Shown here one piece after another: positions 1 through 11,169 of a stretch of 64,000 nucleotides of DNA (positions are counted from its first letter, which is position 1; the number at the start of each line of letters is the position of its first letter). The position numbers and the translations under genes were made by a program. The DNA comes from Branchinecta lynchi (lineage: Eukaryota > Arthropoda > Branchiopoda > Anostraca > Branchinectidae), in assembly GCA_023053575.1 (NCBI GenBank), contig JAKZAP010000001.1, positions 28,166,533 through 28,230,532 of the forward strand, read 5' to 3'. The notes under the pieces are model-generated. The model saw only the letters and a program-made list of their open reading frames with translations. It was not told the DNA's origin and did not search any database.

Positions 1-1217
1 AGAGCTATCGCCTCGGATGATCATTGTTAAGTCCGGGTCGGGTCGGGTTATACCTGTGGGGATGGGGGGGGGACCCGAAAACTCAAGAAATGCTTAAAGC
101 AGAGGGATTGGGACGGAATTTAATGGAGAGAACAAGCATTAGGCCTAGATCCGAATTTGACGGAGCCAGATGGTTTCGGGGCTCTGTGGGGGGGGGGGGG
201 CAGAGGGGGTTTCCTGGAATACCGGTAGTCGGGGGTTAGAATAGTTCCAGAAGTACTAAGACAATGAAACTTTGCAGGCATATTAGCGACCCGACTTAAT
301 TGACTTATTTATTTAAACTAGGATACGACCAACTAGGGTCAAACAAATGGGTGATAAGAATCGATGTCCTCGACATGTAAAAGATGCGTTCGAACAAATG
401 CGACCACGGTTGGAGGAATTGCGGGGGGGGGGGGGACTTTTGACATGCACAAAAACCAAACGAATGGCCCGAATGAGATGCAAGTTCGACAGTGCCGAGT
501 TTATGCGGCCTAGATTTGTTCTTTGGCGTCCGGGCCGGATGCGGCCAAGGTAGGGGGGGGGGGGTACTGGAAACTTGCAGATAGGCTATGCTCCAATTTC
601 AGTGAAACTTGATGGACAGGAAGAGGGAATTAGGAGATATGACGTTTATGTTTTCAAGTCCTGTTCGGCCACAGTGGCGGGAATTGGAGGGAGATTGCCG
701 GAAACTTTGAGGCTCGCATAGGAGTCAAACGAGTGCATCAGTTTAAATGAAACATAGAACTTAGAGAGAGCATATACCCTAGATGACATATTTTGGGCAA
801 GGATCCGGATCCGACAACGTTGGTGGGGGGAGGGGGGTACCAGAATTTTCCAAAAATGCTCAGACTCGACCGAAACTTTAGCGGTGGTATAAAAGAAGAT
901 ACTTTAGATGATCCATTTTTTAGTCCGAACCAGATTCGGCCACGGTAGGGGGAGATGGAGGGAGTACCAGAAATATTGCAGAACGTCTAGGGATCAAACT
1001 AGTGGATCTATTAGGCTGAAACTTGGAAGTTTGAACAGTCATGTGCATTTGATAATCGAGACGATGCCGGAACTGCTTAGAAGTGAGTGAAACAAACTAT
1101 CCTATTTCTATTTCCAAACCGCATTTTTGGATGGCGGGTGTATTTTATCACGTTCTCATCTACTTTCTTGTACTGCCTACTCGTAACAAGTGCCATATGA
1201 GCTCGTAGCTCTTGTTT
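1..1217 (-). mobile_element. Repeat A, diverged minus-strand copy, cut by the window edge
   Basis: The right boundary is the terminal motif of repeat A read backwards: on the minus strand the copy opens with AAACAAGAGCTACGAGCTC followed by TATGGCACTTG. Inside, the minus strand repeats the family layout: phrases meaning 'gatgaaactt...gcaggc(a/g)tat...gggaccc', CT-rich stretches and poly-C tracts (seen as runs of G on the plus strand near 66, 188, 424, 546 and 818). No credible protein is encoded. The body is far more diverged from the consensus than its terminal 43 bp. It lies head to head with the plus-strand copy that starts at 1252. Confidence 0.7.
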
Positions 1218-1294
1218 AGCGAAAGTTTGTTATTAGGTAACCATTCAACAAAAACAAGAGCTACGAGCTCATATGGCACTTGTTACGAGTAGGC
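1175..1294. repeat. 43-bp perfect inverted repeat joining two repeat A copies
   Basis: Positions 1175-1217 and 1252-1294 are exact reverse complements, separated by 34 bp. The arms are the 5' terminal sequence of repeat A. Two copies therefore meet head to head, or a single element carries duplicated, inverted ends. The arms are perfect while the left copy body is old and diverged, which suggests the left terminus was recently copied or converted. Confidence 0.9.
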
Positions 1295-2034
1295 ACGGCT
1301 CGGTTATGTCAATGATACATCTAGTGTTTGCTAGGTGTCTTCCCACCAAGTTTCATCTCGATCCCTCCACTCATAGCGTTTTCCAATATTTCCGGTTGCC
1401 CCCTCCAGCTCCCCCCAAAAGTCACCGGATCCGGTCCGGATTTTAAGTGGGTCGTCTGAGGCCTGAGGTCTTTCCAAATATCAAGTTTCATCGAGATCCG
1501 GTCACCCGTTCAAAAGTTATAAATATCTCAAGATTCCGGATTCCCCCTCCCTCCACTCCCCCGACAGTGCCCGAATCGGCTCGGTCATGCCAATGCTGTA
1601 TCTAGTGTTTGCTAGGTGTCTTCCCACCAAGTTTCATCTCGATCCCTCCACTCATAGCGTTTCCCAAGATTTCCGGTTGCCCTCTCCAGCTCCCCCCCAA
1701 AAAAAATTACCGGATCCGGTCCGGATTTTAAGTGGGTCGTCTGAGGCATGGTCTTCCCAAATATTAAGTTTCATCGAGATCCGATCACCCATTAAAAAGT
1801 TATAAATACCTCAAGATTCCGGATTCCCCCTCCCTCCACTCCCCCCACGGTGCTCGGATGGGGGAAGTGACTATTTCCAACTTAATCATTTGGGGTCCCT
1901 GATACGCCTGCCAAGTTTTATCGTCCTAGCTTATGTGGAAGTGCCCGAACTAGCAAAACCTGGACTGACCGACAGACGAATAGAAATTGCGATCGCTATA
2001 AGGCACTTGGCCGAAGGGCAAGTGCCATAAAAAT
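1252..2034 (+). mobile_element. Repeat A, plus-strand copy with about two internal units and a 3' hairpin
   Basis: The copy opens with the terminal motif and TATGGCACTTG, then carries two tandem copies of a roughly 270-300 bp unit. Recurring phrases are GGTGTCTTCCCACCAAG near 1338 and 1615, CACTCATAGCGTTT near 1370 and 1648, and CAAGATTCCGGATTCC near 1530 and 1811. It closes with the family tail (tttatcgtcctagctt..., gacagacgaatagaaattgcgatcgc) and a hairpin: GGCACTTG and CAAGTGCC around a 9-nt loop, then ATAAAAAT. No coding capacity is seen. The tandem core, shared terminal 11-mer and 3' hairpin recall non-autonomous Helitron-type elements; that class is inferred. Confidence 0.8.
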
Positions 2035-2049
2035 GAAAAAAGAAATGAG

Positions 2050-2290
2050 GTTATATCCAGTTGAACTTGGTTAGAACTGCTATGGTGCCTGAGATTGAGT
2101 GTTAATGTTTGATGAATCAGAAGTAGAAATTATATTCAAATCATCAGTATATATTAAAATAGTAAAGGACCCAAAACTGGGCCTATTGGAACTCCAACAG
2201 CAGGTAGAAGTAAATTTTCAGATGAGGAATCACCCAGTTTCTCAAATATGACGGAAGTAGATCAAATACTTTCCAGCGCCACCAGAATTT
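2050..2290 (-). mobile_element. LINE reverse transcriptase fragment (family 2, catalytic box)
   Basis: The minus strand encodes a degraded reverse transcriptase core. It has a GVPxGxVLGPLLF motif (RT motif B, near 2170-2215) and, 15-20 codons on, YTDDLN at 2134-2151, the variant form of the YxDD catalytic box. At least one in-frame stop interrupts the link between them. The motif pair is typical of Jockey/CR1-type non-LTR elements. The copy is short, truncated at both ends and not functional. Confidence 0.7.
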
Positions 2291-2871
2291 GTAAGTTTAC
2301 AATATAATATCTATGCGAGCTCGTAATGACAGCTTTCTGTACAATTCGAAAAATCTAGAATTTACAAGAAAACTATATAAATAACGCTTTTTCATTAACA
2401 TAGGGAAATAATGAAAAAATAGATATAGGTTGATATTTAGAAAACGGCCGGGGGTCATCCCCTTTGTTAAGGGAACAGCTTTTATTTTAAGAGGCGATAG
2501 AAATACTCCGGATTGAAAAACAAGATTAATTATGTGACAAAACACAATACCGAGAAAAATTAGTGTTGGGATAGATGATTAAGAGCTTCTGGATGACCAT
2601 TTTTCAGTACATATACGATGTTTTGAATTTATGTGGGCGTAGCGGATGCTAGGAGCATTATTTTATCCATAGGTGGTGGTAGATGTTCTGCAAAAGAATT
2701 ATCTGTAGCCTTCGGAGAAAGTGATGCTATCTTATCTCCAAGAGTCGAAAATCAATTAATGAGAATGTGGCAGTTTTTCGTTTATCAGTGACATTACAGT
2801 TATTTCCATCAGCTAATTCTTTGGGACAAGAACTTTTTATTCTATGTCCTAAAAGATCATTCAATAGTTTA
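2291..2871. other. Intergenic, nothing assigned
   Basis: AT-rich sequence between the LINE fragment and the next repeat A copy. No open frame has a recognisable product. It could be decayed LINE sequence continuing from the left, but no motif supports that. Confidence 0.4.
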
Positions 2872-4264
2872 TATGGCACTTGCAGCATCTGGCTCAAGTG
2901 TGATATACTGATCGCAATTCCGTCTGTCGGTCTGTAGGACGGTCCGTCACACTTTCTTGAGTTAGGATACTTCTAGATTCGCAAGGAAGATGAAACTTGA
3001 CAGGCGTATCTGGGACCCGAGCAAACCAACTTGTTTCCCGATCCGACCATCTGGGGGGGGGGGGGGGAGCGGAGGGCGGGGTAATCCGGTGTGATCGGAT
3101 CGAAATGAAACTTAAAAACTGAATAGATGACATATCTGATGTCGTATTTGAAAGGCGGACCACATTCGACAGCTATGGGGGAGCTGGGGTGGGAGACCGG
3201 ACATCTCTAAAAACGGCTAAAATGGAGGGATTGGAGTGAAACTTGCTGGGAAGAACTAGCATCTGCTCTAGATGAATTATTTACACAATTTGACCGGATC
3301 CAGACACTTGGGGGGGGGGGACGACGATTTTCACGACAAAATTTGGCAAGCATGTCAAGGACCGGGTCAAACTGCCTTGTAAATAAGAATTTTCTTGATC
3401 CCGTCATGGGGGGGGGGGGGGGGGGGGTCGGAAATATTGAGTAATATGTGAACTTTTGGAACGGGTGATTGGACTCCAGTGACCGTATCCGACAACTATT
3501 GGGGAGGGGGGGGGAGGCGTGACACGCTTAGACTGGACAGATCGGGATGGAACTTTGTGGGAATATCAAAGATGCTCTATTTTAATCCTTTACACAACTG
3601 GATTGGCTGCAGTCACTGTGGGGGGGGGGGCCTGGACACGCTGATCTCGAATTAAGGTACTCCCAGATGCGCTAGGACGATGAAACTTGGCGAAAATATT
3701 AGAGATTCGACAAGATTTGCTTAGAAATCGCCACTTCCCAAATCCGACTATTCCATAAAGTATCAATCTTGACTGCAAAGTAAGAAAAACACTTTTAAGC
3801 AAAATATACATTTTCATGGTGCGTACAAATGAAGTTCTAGGTCTCTTAAAGTGCGCATTTTAGCCGCAAGTCGAATAGTGGTTTGGATCGAACGATACGT
3901 ATCAGCCCGTGATCATTTGTGCCACAAGGGTTTTGCTTAAAAATTTATTTCTAGCACCCCTAAAGTGCGCATCTTAACCGAAAAGGGAAAAAAATACTTT
4001 TGTCCAAACATAATACGTTAATGATCCCCCAAGGGCCTGCTATTGTTTTTGCCTCAAGGGTTTTGCTTACAGATGGATTTCTAGCGCCTTTAAAGTAGTA
4101 TAAAGTTTCCATCATTACAGCCAAGTTCTAAAATAAAATACTTTTCACCAAACGGTACATTGTGATTTTCATGTCTATGATCATTCTTATCTCAATGGCA
4201 AATTCTATATTCCATCCTCTGAACAAGCCTTGCAAGTACCGTATGAGCTTCCAGCTCTTGTTTT
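2872..4264 (-). mobile_element. Repeat A, diverged minus-strand copy with both ends
   Basis: The left end, read on the minus strand, is a decayed form of the family hairpin (CACTTGA...TGCAAGTGCCATA at 2872-2905). It is preceded by the tail phrases about rows of gacagacggaattgcgatc and aggatac...gatgaaacttgacaggcgtatctgggaccc. The right end near 4232-4264 is the 5' terminal motif (GCAAGTACCGTATGAGCTTCCAGCTC). Long G runs (up to 18 or 19 nt near 3410-3427) match the poly-C tracts of the forward copies. A separate tandem repeat (3800-4215) interrupts it. Confidence 0.65.
3800..4215. repeat. Tandem repeat of about 113-126 bp, three units, also at the window end
   Basis: Three units carry AAGGGTTTTGCTTA, then TTTCTAGC(A/G)CC, then CTTAAAGTGCGCAT or CTTTAAAGTAG, near 3844, 3957 and 4083. 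The same unit in reverse complement occurs at 63725-64000 (TAAGCAAAACCCTTGAG, ACTTTAAGGGCGCTAGAAAT). No coding potential is seen. It may be a satellite or the core of another tandem-bearing element; its edges are not clear. Confidence 0.65.
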
Positions 4265-4379
4265 TCTGATTACCACTTACATCCGAAAAAGTATTTTTTT
4301 TTTACCATTCTGCTTGAGCACTACGAATTATCCACGATGAAAATTTTTCAGGAATTAGTTCAATGGATTTTTAAGTTAG

Positions 4380-4670
4380 AGAGCGTCTTCCACCCTACTT
4401 ACCATAGTTACCACGCATGACGTCACGAACTTTTTCTTCTTGGCTTCAAGGCTGGGACGGTTTTTTACATTTTCGGTTAAATATCCCTCCACGGCAGCTC
4501 TACGGGGTAATCCGGTCAATTACGTTACAGAGATTCGTAGTTACCACGCTTACTATGCTCACGAACATGGTAAGCAAATAGTCGCTCTTAGTTTCTGTTT
4601 CGAGAAGGTTGGAACGAACTTAGTAGCTAATAGTTACTATTGTTAGAAAGTTGGAACACGCTCAGAGTAG
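4380..4670. mobile_element. Decayed MITE of the GAGCGTGTTCCA family
   Basis: The left end AGAGCGTCTTCCACCCTACTTACC and the right end GGTTGGAAC...GTTGGAACACGCTC are degraded inverted repeats of the family best seen at 30968-31263. Internal phrases are shared in reverse orientation: GACGTCACGAA, TAGTTACCACGC, ATGGTAAGCAAATAGT and TAGTAGCTAATAGTTACTATTGTTA. It is non-coding. A short open frame across it (4440-4646) is a by-product. Confidence 0.65.
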
Positions 4671-4672
4671 CA

Positions 4673-4850
4673 AACAGTTGGAACTGTTACCATTGCATGC
4701 TACTATTAGCAAGACTGGATGTTATTATAGCAAGACAGGCTGCTACTGGATAGTACTGCTTAAGATGGGCACAGTATGAGGCACTTTAAATGATAGTATA
4801 CTGTACCATTACGTACATATCAATCCATGCAACTTTTTCGTACACCTCTC
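4673..4850. mobile_element. Decayed copy of the CCCGATGAAAAATTT MITE
   Basis: Contains GCATGCTACTATTAGCAAGACTGGATG, CTACTGGATAGTACTGCTTAAGATGG, GAGGCACTTTAAATGATAGTATACTGTACC and CATGCAACTTTTTCGTAC, each closely matching the family copies at 37812-38083 and 46394-46732. The outer inverted repeats are not preserved. Confidence 0.6.
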
Positions 4851-5560
4851 ATACAAATTACACACAGTCTATACAAATTTTCATCTTTTCTTTACCAACA
4901 TATTTTTGTACATCTTAAATACAGACAGTTTTACATCATTGGGGTTTTATTTAACAGTTTTATTCGCAATCACAGATCTTATGGCTTACCTGGTGTAAGC
5001 CATGTCTTTCTTGTCTGTTCTTTTTTTCTTTGTGCATTCAGACAATGGCTCGGTACTTTCTGACGGGTTTTTATTATTCACTTTCAATGCAATCCACATC
5101 CAAAATCAAGATATCGGTTTATTACAATTTTTTGTGGAAAATTAGGGAATTATTGATACATTAGGGCAATATTCCACTGAAATCACTTGGGAGACGTGGT
5201 CTCGATCAATCCCTCCAATGGTCCAAGTAGCTTACTTCTGACGTGGTAAGTTCAAAGAATTGGCTCAAGGGGGAACATAAGGAGTTTTGTCCTGGCACTT
5301 GGGATTCCTTTGGGATAGCTCACAGATACCCCTGACAGAGTCACCTTACTTGTTAATAGAAACTATTGATGTTCTCAAGTGTCCTTGTGTTCGATATTTC
5401 CAGAGAAATTACTTTGGGAGACCACCACGGTCGGAATTCTCTGAAGAGTAGCAAATTGAAATCATTTATTCGCAAATAGTGACAGCTGACCGCTTTTTGG
5501 AAATAAAAAGTAATTTTGAATATGTAGATAATTTAACACTTTTTCTCTTTTTTTCGTATT
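4851..5560. other. Intergenic, one weak direct repeat
   Basis: No gene seen. A roughly 25-bp imperfect direct repeat (CCACTGAAATCACTTGGGAGAC near 5176 and CCAGAGAAATTACTTTGGGAGACC near 5400) brackets about 225 bp. It could mark an old element, but there is nothing else to support one. Confidence 0.35.
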
Positions 5561-6235
5561 TATTTTTGCTCCGATTCCTCCTCCACTCGGTACCTCTTCA
5601 GCTTATGAGTTTCCCGCTTTAGCTAGTTCGGGTACCTCCACATAACTGGGCATTTTAATATGACCCGACATCCTTTTTTTTCCAGGATTTAATCATCCGT
5701 GAGGGTAGCAGGAAGGGGGAATGTGTGATCTTGTGACCCTCATATTTTGCGAGCGGGCGAGCCGATTCGAGAGAAACCTAATGGGTGGTGTGAGTCGATA
5801 CACGAAATATTCTGTATTCGAACCGAATCCGAAAACGGTTCGGGGCGGGGAGGGGGGGGGGGGGTAGTGAATGTTACGTAGGAAGTCGACGGATCGAAGG
5901 ATCGAAAAAAATTTTGAAAAATTGTTATTTGAAGACCGGACTCCTCCTCGGTGCGGAGTTTGAGGTCAGAGGGTACCGGAAATGTCCGAAAGTGTTCCAG
6001 TTTGACTGAAGCTTGGTGGGTCTAGGAACAAATTTCTTAGAACTGACACATATATGTCCGAAACGCATTTTGACGCGTCGGCGGGAGTTGGATAGGGGGG
6101 GGGGGGGTGTAATATGCTGAGGGATTAACAGACTAATGAGCTTCGACGGTATAAGGTTCTAGGTGTTCCGCTTGAGATATATACCGGTGCGACCTCTGAG
6201 ATTCGAGTGGAACTTCATGGATGATAGAAGCAAAT
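5561..6235 (-). mobile_element. Repeat A, decayed minus-strand copy
   Basis: Phrases such as GAGTTTGAGGTCAGAGGGTACCGGAAATG, TGACTGAAGCTTGGTGGGTCTAGG and runs of G at 5849-5862 and 6097-6108 match the layout of the minus-strand A copies at 1-1217 and 11170-12153. Neither terminus is clear. It may continue after 6340 on the far side of an unassigned AG-rich insert. Confidence 0.5.
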
Positions 6236-6469
6236 GCTCTGACTGTGACATTTCTGTGTACAAAATTATTTAATCTCTTAATTCTAACTAGAAAGAGAGA
6301 GAGAAAAGCTAAAACTAAACAATTAAAAGGAACACAACACACTAAAGTTCACTTCAGAAGAAGGGACAAGCCGTGATGTGCGGGGAAGCTGAGATGGGAC
6401 GTTGTGGTCAATTTTTTACTTAGGGCCGAAAGTTCCAGCGATATATCCGGAAGCAATTGTAATGCGAAA

Positions 6470-6742
6470 TCAGATGTCTGTTTTGTACCATGGTGGTAGG
6501 AAAAGGAGGAATTTTGAATATCGGTAATAACAAGAAGGGAGGGAATGAAGATCTTTTTTCTTTAAAACTGAAGAGAGGCCAGAAAGAAATAAGATAGAAT
6601 GGTCAGTAATACTGCTGTAAAGATTACTAAGGGCTTTATTATTGTATTTCCTACTATTAGCAACGATCTTGGAGTATGCTACTTGAACCTTTCTTTTTGC
6701 ATCGTTAAAGGACAACTGAACAATGAAACCATACTTAAACAC
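6470..6742 (-). mobile_element. LINE family 1, internal fragment C-terminal to the reverse transcriptase
   Basis: A 90-residue minus-strand frame contains AYSKIVANSRKYNNKALSNL and SCYYRYSKFLLFL. These match, at the protein level, the better copy at 15932-17175 (AYWHIVPNRGRYNRTALGNL and SCYFKYAKHLLHL). Conservation of protein rather than DNA marks it as an independent, older insertion of the same family. No tail or target duplication was identified. Confidence 0.65.
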
Positions 6743-7230
6743 GCCATGGAGAATGTATTTACAGACATGGCCACAGAGAGCATTCTTCTCCTGAGTGTGA
6801 CGTTTTCAAAATATGGATGTTCATATCTGGAGGTTTGCACATGCAGACTCCAAGACAAAAAGCGCGATTCATTCAAATCTTGTACAGCGCTGGCCGGGTA
6901 GTATTGGAATTTCTTTTAGATGTGTCTTTGGGCTTAACTGGTTACAAAATATTCCAGAATAAAAGTTGATTGGAGACATTTGTTCATTTCTAAAATTGTT
7001 TGGTACTGAAATAAGGACAGATGCAAAATGTAGTTAAAATCATAACTTGGAAACACTATTTCGTATTTGGATTCCGTTTTTCCAGACAATGTTAACGGAA
7101 GTCATACAGATAGGGATGATACTTGGTACTCTTCATTTAGGTGTCCTTTAACCGATTGAGACCGGAACGATTTAAGGCTGTTAGTAATGTGGATGCCTAA
7201 CCACCAAAGAGATGTGACAAGGGGGGTAAA
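6743..7230. other. Intergenic, nothing assigned
   Basis: No convincing frame, repeat or terminus seen between the LINE fragment and the inverted-repeat element that starts at 7231. Confidence 0.35.
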
Positions 7231-7514
7231 CCAGGGACACATGAATTTCCTGTAATGACTCGCCATTCAGGGGGCTTGTCATTTCCTATGCTTCTATGTT
7301 GCTAGGTTGCCCGAGCCTCACCTAGTTTCCAAAAATTCCGCTTGGGTCGAATCGGCGTTCTTGCTCAGATAAAGAAAAATTTGTTGGCACAAGTCAGGAC
7401 TATTCAGAATGCCACCAGGTACCTAAGCTATGACAAAATATCCAGTATACTCTTCCATTACAGAGAAATATTCCTAGTTCAGCACAACAGCTGCGGAAAT
7501 TTTTGTCTATCTGG

Positions 7515-8143
7515 ATATCAATCAATCACGTTTAACCTGAATAGCTAAAAGCTAGAAAAAGAAATTTACAAAATACACAGGCACACAAGAAACAAATTAA
7601 CTAAGACACTTACAAGAAATTACCAGGAATAAATGGTGGGATGTAACTACGTAAAAATTGGGTAGAAGAATTAGCGGGATATGGGGAAAACTGATTGCCA
7701 GTATTCCTCTCGGACCGACGCACGGAAGACGGGAGGGGAGGGGGGAATAGATGGGCCATCTGGGGACAAGACGTTATCTTAGCTCCAAATTTGTTTGAAA
7801 GAGTATTTCTACGTACTGATAATTTAGGAATGTCAAGTTTAATGAGAGCCTATTCGTACGTAATATTGATCACCCAGAATGATTCTCATGGCTCTCTTTT
7901 GGACATTTTCCACGCAATCAGAGAGCTCTACAGAAAGAGAAGAATGCCAAACCGGTGAAGCATATTCTAAATGAGGACTGATATAAGTTCTAAAATAACA
8001 GAGGAGGCATTTAGTATCCAAACCGAAAGATTTAAGGGTGGAGAGGGATTTAATTAAAAAGTTGGTTTTACGGATAATATTGACAACATGAGAATTCCAT
8101 TTCAGATCATCATCGATTATTACCCCAAGCAATTTAACGGATT
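7515..8143 (-). mobile_element. LINE family 2, 3' end (RT thumb and C-terminus, 3' UTR, TTGA tail)
   Basis: The minus-strand frame holds LLGVIIDDDLKWNSHV, then SPHLEYASPVWH, then VQKRAMRIILG, and after a break LDIPKLSVRRNTLSNKFG. This is the classic order C-terminal to the reverse transcriptase in Jockey/CR1-type elements. It ends in a 3' UTR with TTCTAGCTTTTAGCTATTC and a short TTGATTGAT tail at 7515-7526. The same 3' UTR and tail reappear at 26728-26790. It is truncated at the 5' side and carries frame damage, so it is dead. It sits inside the inverted-repeat element. Confidence 0.8.
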
Positions 8144-8182
8144 CACGCTATCGGATTTAACGGATTCACGCTATCTATATCG
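8136..8182. repeat. Short tandem duplication of 21-22 bp
   Basis: ACGGATTCACGCTATC occurs twice in direct succession, joined by GGATTTA. It is local replication slippage next to the LINE boundary. Confidence 0.8.
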
Positions 8183-8673
8183 GGTATTTTATCCCCGTGG
8201 GTATTTCTCGAACTATTTGACGCTCGGTCAAGAGCGCATCAGGAATCTCTTATTGACAAGCCCTCTGAATGGCGAGTCATTACAGGAATTTAATGGGTTC
8301 CTGGATATACTTAGTTGGGAGAACAAGCGGCTCTTGGTTAGGTGAATTGAAAGATAAATGAAAGATTTGTACCAATCCTCACGAGGTCAGCGCTGCGCTC
8401 GAGGAGCCCAAAATGGGTAGCTTCTCGCCGTCTGGCGGGTTTTCTGCCAGTTTTGCTGCATCAAAAATGTTTAGAGAGTGACTTTTGGCCCAACAAATAT
8501 TTTACCAATTATAAATAACTGGATCGATCGTGGACAGTTGTTTTTTTTACGATTGGAAACAGTTGTTTACGATTATTAACATTAACGATCATCAACAACA
8601 AAAAAGATGTTTAAAGTTGTTCAAACTCAGGTCCGTATTTGATGACTTGAAGACACGACCAACAGTTTCCGAT

Positions 8674-8757
8674 CGAAAACATTTGAAAACGACTGGAAAC
8701 AATTGAAAACGATTCGAAACAATTGAAAACGATTGGAAACAGTTGAAAACGATCGTT
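8674..8757. repeat. 22-bp minisatellite, about four units
   Basis: Units of GAAAC(A/T)(A/G)TTGAAAACGA follow one another four times. The surrounding 8520-8860 is made of related GAAACAGTTG / CAACTGTTT words in both orientations, so single strands could fold extensively. Confidence 0.75.
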
Positions 8758-8878
8758 TTGAATAGATACGAAAAAAATGATCATGAAATTACGATCATTT
8801 TCGTCTGGCTCCAATTGTTAACAACTGTTTACGACTTAATTATTTCCATACGGGAAGTAGAGAGATTCATGCCGGATA

Positions 8879-9205
8879 CATGTGCCAAGGAAAGGTGCAT
8901 CAAGTCTTTGTAGGATGCTGGAATTCCATACCCCTCAAGTATTCACAGACTTTTTAGCCCGCTAACAATTCCATCTCCCTTGTTATGGTCCTTCGGGGCA
9001 AACTTGCTTTTCCACCAGGCCACTGTAAGAAATATACCTTCCATGTGCCAAGGAAAGGCGCATCAAATCTCTGTAGAATGCTGGAATTCCATACCCCTCA
9101 AGTATTCACAGACTGTTTAGTCCACTAACAATTCCATCTCCCTTAATATGGTCCTTCGGGGCAAACTTGCTTTTCCGCCAGGCCAGTGTAAGAAATATAC
9201 CTTCC
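8879..9205. repeat. 163-bp tandem duplication
   Basis: Two direct copies (8879-9041 and 9042-9205) begin with CATGTGCCAAGGAAAGG and share ATTCCATACCCCTCAAG and GGTCCTTCGGGGCAAAC, with few differences. The minus strand gives short frames in both copies, but none is recognisable. It is a relatively recent duplication of unknown sequence. Confidence 0.9.
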
Positions 9206-9394
9206 TCTCGATTAGTTTTTTCGTTCCCATATCTTTGCTGGAAAGTACCCTTTCTTCTTGCTATGAACTGACATTTATTCCAGTAGTACTTTTTCCGCTT
9301 TCCAGAGCATTTCCGTCGTGACAGACTGAATTTATGTTGGTTTGAAGCTGGGATACCAAACTACAGTTCCAGTCACAGGGTCTTTTCATGTAGC

Positions 9395-10315
9395 TGTATC
9401 CGTTTACAAAAGATTGGTTACTTTGAAGCAAATCTGGATCAAAGAGAAACATGTCACATTGGAAAATCTAGTAAATCTCATAAAGAAAGCTGTTAGTAGC
9501 CTACTTCAGAAGAACAAGAGACGACAGATTTGATCATTATTTTGGGAGACTTTTTAGGTTTAAAGAAGGTTGTTGATATATTACAATACCGAAAATGCTG
9601 GACATGCCATTACATTGGCTAATGATGGTGATTATGATGATGAGTGTGCTGTTCAGAAAAAGAAAAGGAAAATTACAGTGAGCCTATAATGAGGTAAATC
9701 TGTAAGATGAACAAAATAAAACAGATTGGCTACTTTGAAAAAAAAGTTGGATCAAAGAGAAACGTGTTTCATTGAAAATCAAGTAGATCTCGTAAAGAAA
9801 GCTTTTAGTAGGCTACTTTCTAAGTCCAAGAGGGGCAGTAAATCACACGAGTGAAAAAAGAGTCAGTGACTTACGGACTGTAAATCAATAAACACTTTGG
9901 AGCCAACATGCTAGGCTACTTTAAAGGAGCTCACTAATGTGGAGAAATGTACGAAGAGACTATACCAATCGTTTGGAATGGCTGCTGTCCTAACAGACAG
10001 TATTGTTCAAAAATAGCTAACATCGAATTAACCCTCAAGCGCAGTTGGCCCTACCAGCTCCGCCTTCTCATTACTTATTTAGTAAGTTAGGTGATATTTA
10101 AGGAGCTTAGTGGGCACCCCTTTTTGTCTTGAAAATATGGTGGATTGACAGGTCGGCAAGAAAGGATACAGAATCACTATGTCGGGAGACCTCTTAGGTC
10201 TTCTAAAATTGTTGCTAATATAGCAAAAGCTCAAAAATGCCATGGTTACGCCACAATAATGGCTTATGATATATGGTGATGACGATAACATTTTATATAA
10301 GGTAACTGGCAAGGA
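9395..10315. repeat. Diverged dispersed or tandem repeats of unknown origin
   Basis: 9400-9535 and 9720-9850 share GATTGG(T/C)TACTTTGAA, GGATCAAAGAGAAAC, GTAAAGAAAGCT and AGTAG(C/G)CTACTT. 9540-9660 and 10180-10300 share GGGAGAC.T.TTAGGT followed by an ACAAT...GATGGTGAT-like stretch. This looks like an old duplicated element. The frames are too broken to name a protein. Confidence 0.55.
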
Positions 10316-11169
10316 CGAGTAGGTTCAGTTGCTCGCGGACTTGAGTTCCTGCCAGAATACTCTATATGACGAAGTCCAAAACACGCCACTGATGCTCAGG
10401 AAGAACGAGAAAACGTCTCACTAGCGACTCAAACTAAATAACTCTAATCCTGTCTCAAACAATCACGGCGATCTTCGGGAGCAGCTGTGTCACCCCAGGT
10501 GATATGATACTGCTTCTGGCTCTTCCGCTAGGTACCCGGCGAATTTGCATCGGCAATGAGAGTTAGTCGTCATGCACCATCACCAAGTCCATTCGGAAAA
10601 GTTGACATTTTTCAATTTCTTGATGAAAGTAGAGAAATAGTTTCAGTGAAATAGTTTTAGATCAGATAAAATTATCTGTTATGCACTGTCAAAAAAAGTA
10701 CAAACTTGATTGGCCGTTCGCAGCGTACCTCTTTTTGTTCCTGTAATTTCGAGTATGGTATGCTTGTTATAAAACGTCCTTAAGCCTTTGAAATCTTTTC
10801 CTCGAGAAAGGGAAAAAATCCCGAAAGGCTGCAAAAAAAGAGAAACAACAAATTATTGTATAATTGACCAAGGTCTTCTCAGCATTACCTTCCTCTGTTT
10901 GGAACTATATTGTCATATCTGATACGAATGGAGTCGTGAACGGCCGAATCAGTGTTTTCACAGCTTTTTGTTTTAAGACCGTCCCTGTCAAGCCATTTTA
11001 TAGTTGGGGAATTGGGGAGTTCCGTGTTTGGAAAATAAGTACATGAATCTTCGGCGCTGTTGAATCCTTATTTTTTTCTGTTACAGTCACTTATACATTA
11101 TAGATAAATAAGAATTTCCAGAATGTTCTAAAATGAACAGAATTTCAAACTGCCCCTTCCTCTTTCCTA
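10316..11169. other. Intergenic, nothing assigned
   Basis: No gene, repeat terminus or RNA signature seen. Confidence 0.35.

Larger units (their letters stand above)
7231..8304. mobile_element. DNA element with about 50-bp inverted ends, split by a LINE
   Basis: 7231-7280 and 8254-8304 are inverted repeats sharing TTCCTGTAATGACTCGCC and ATTCAG(G/A)GGGCTTGTCA. Between them lies non-coding DNA plus a LINE 3' end (7515-8143) that was inserted later. No clear target duplication was found, so the inverted repeats may be subterminal. The family is unknown. Confidence 0.6.

Noticed and set aside
5176..5425. Possible LTR pair from a 25-bp direct repeat
   Set aside because: The repeat is short and imperfect, and nothing between or beside it resembles a retroelement.
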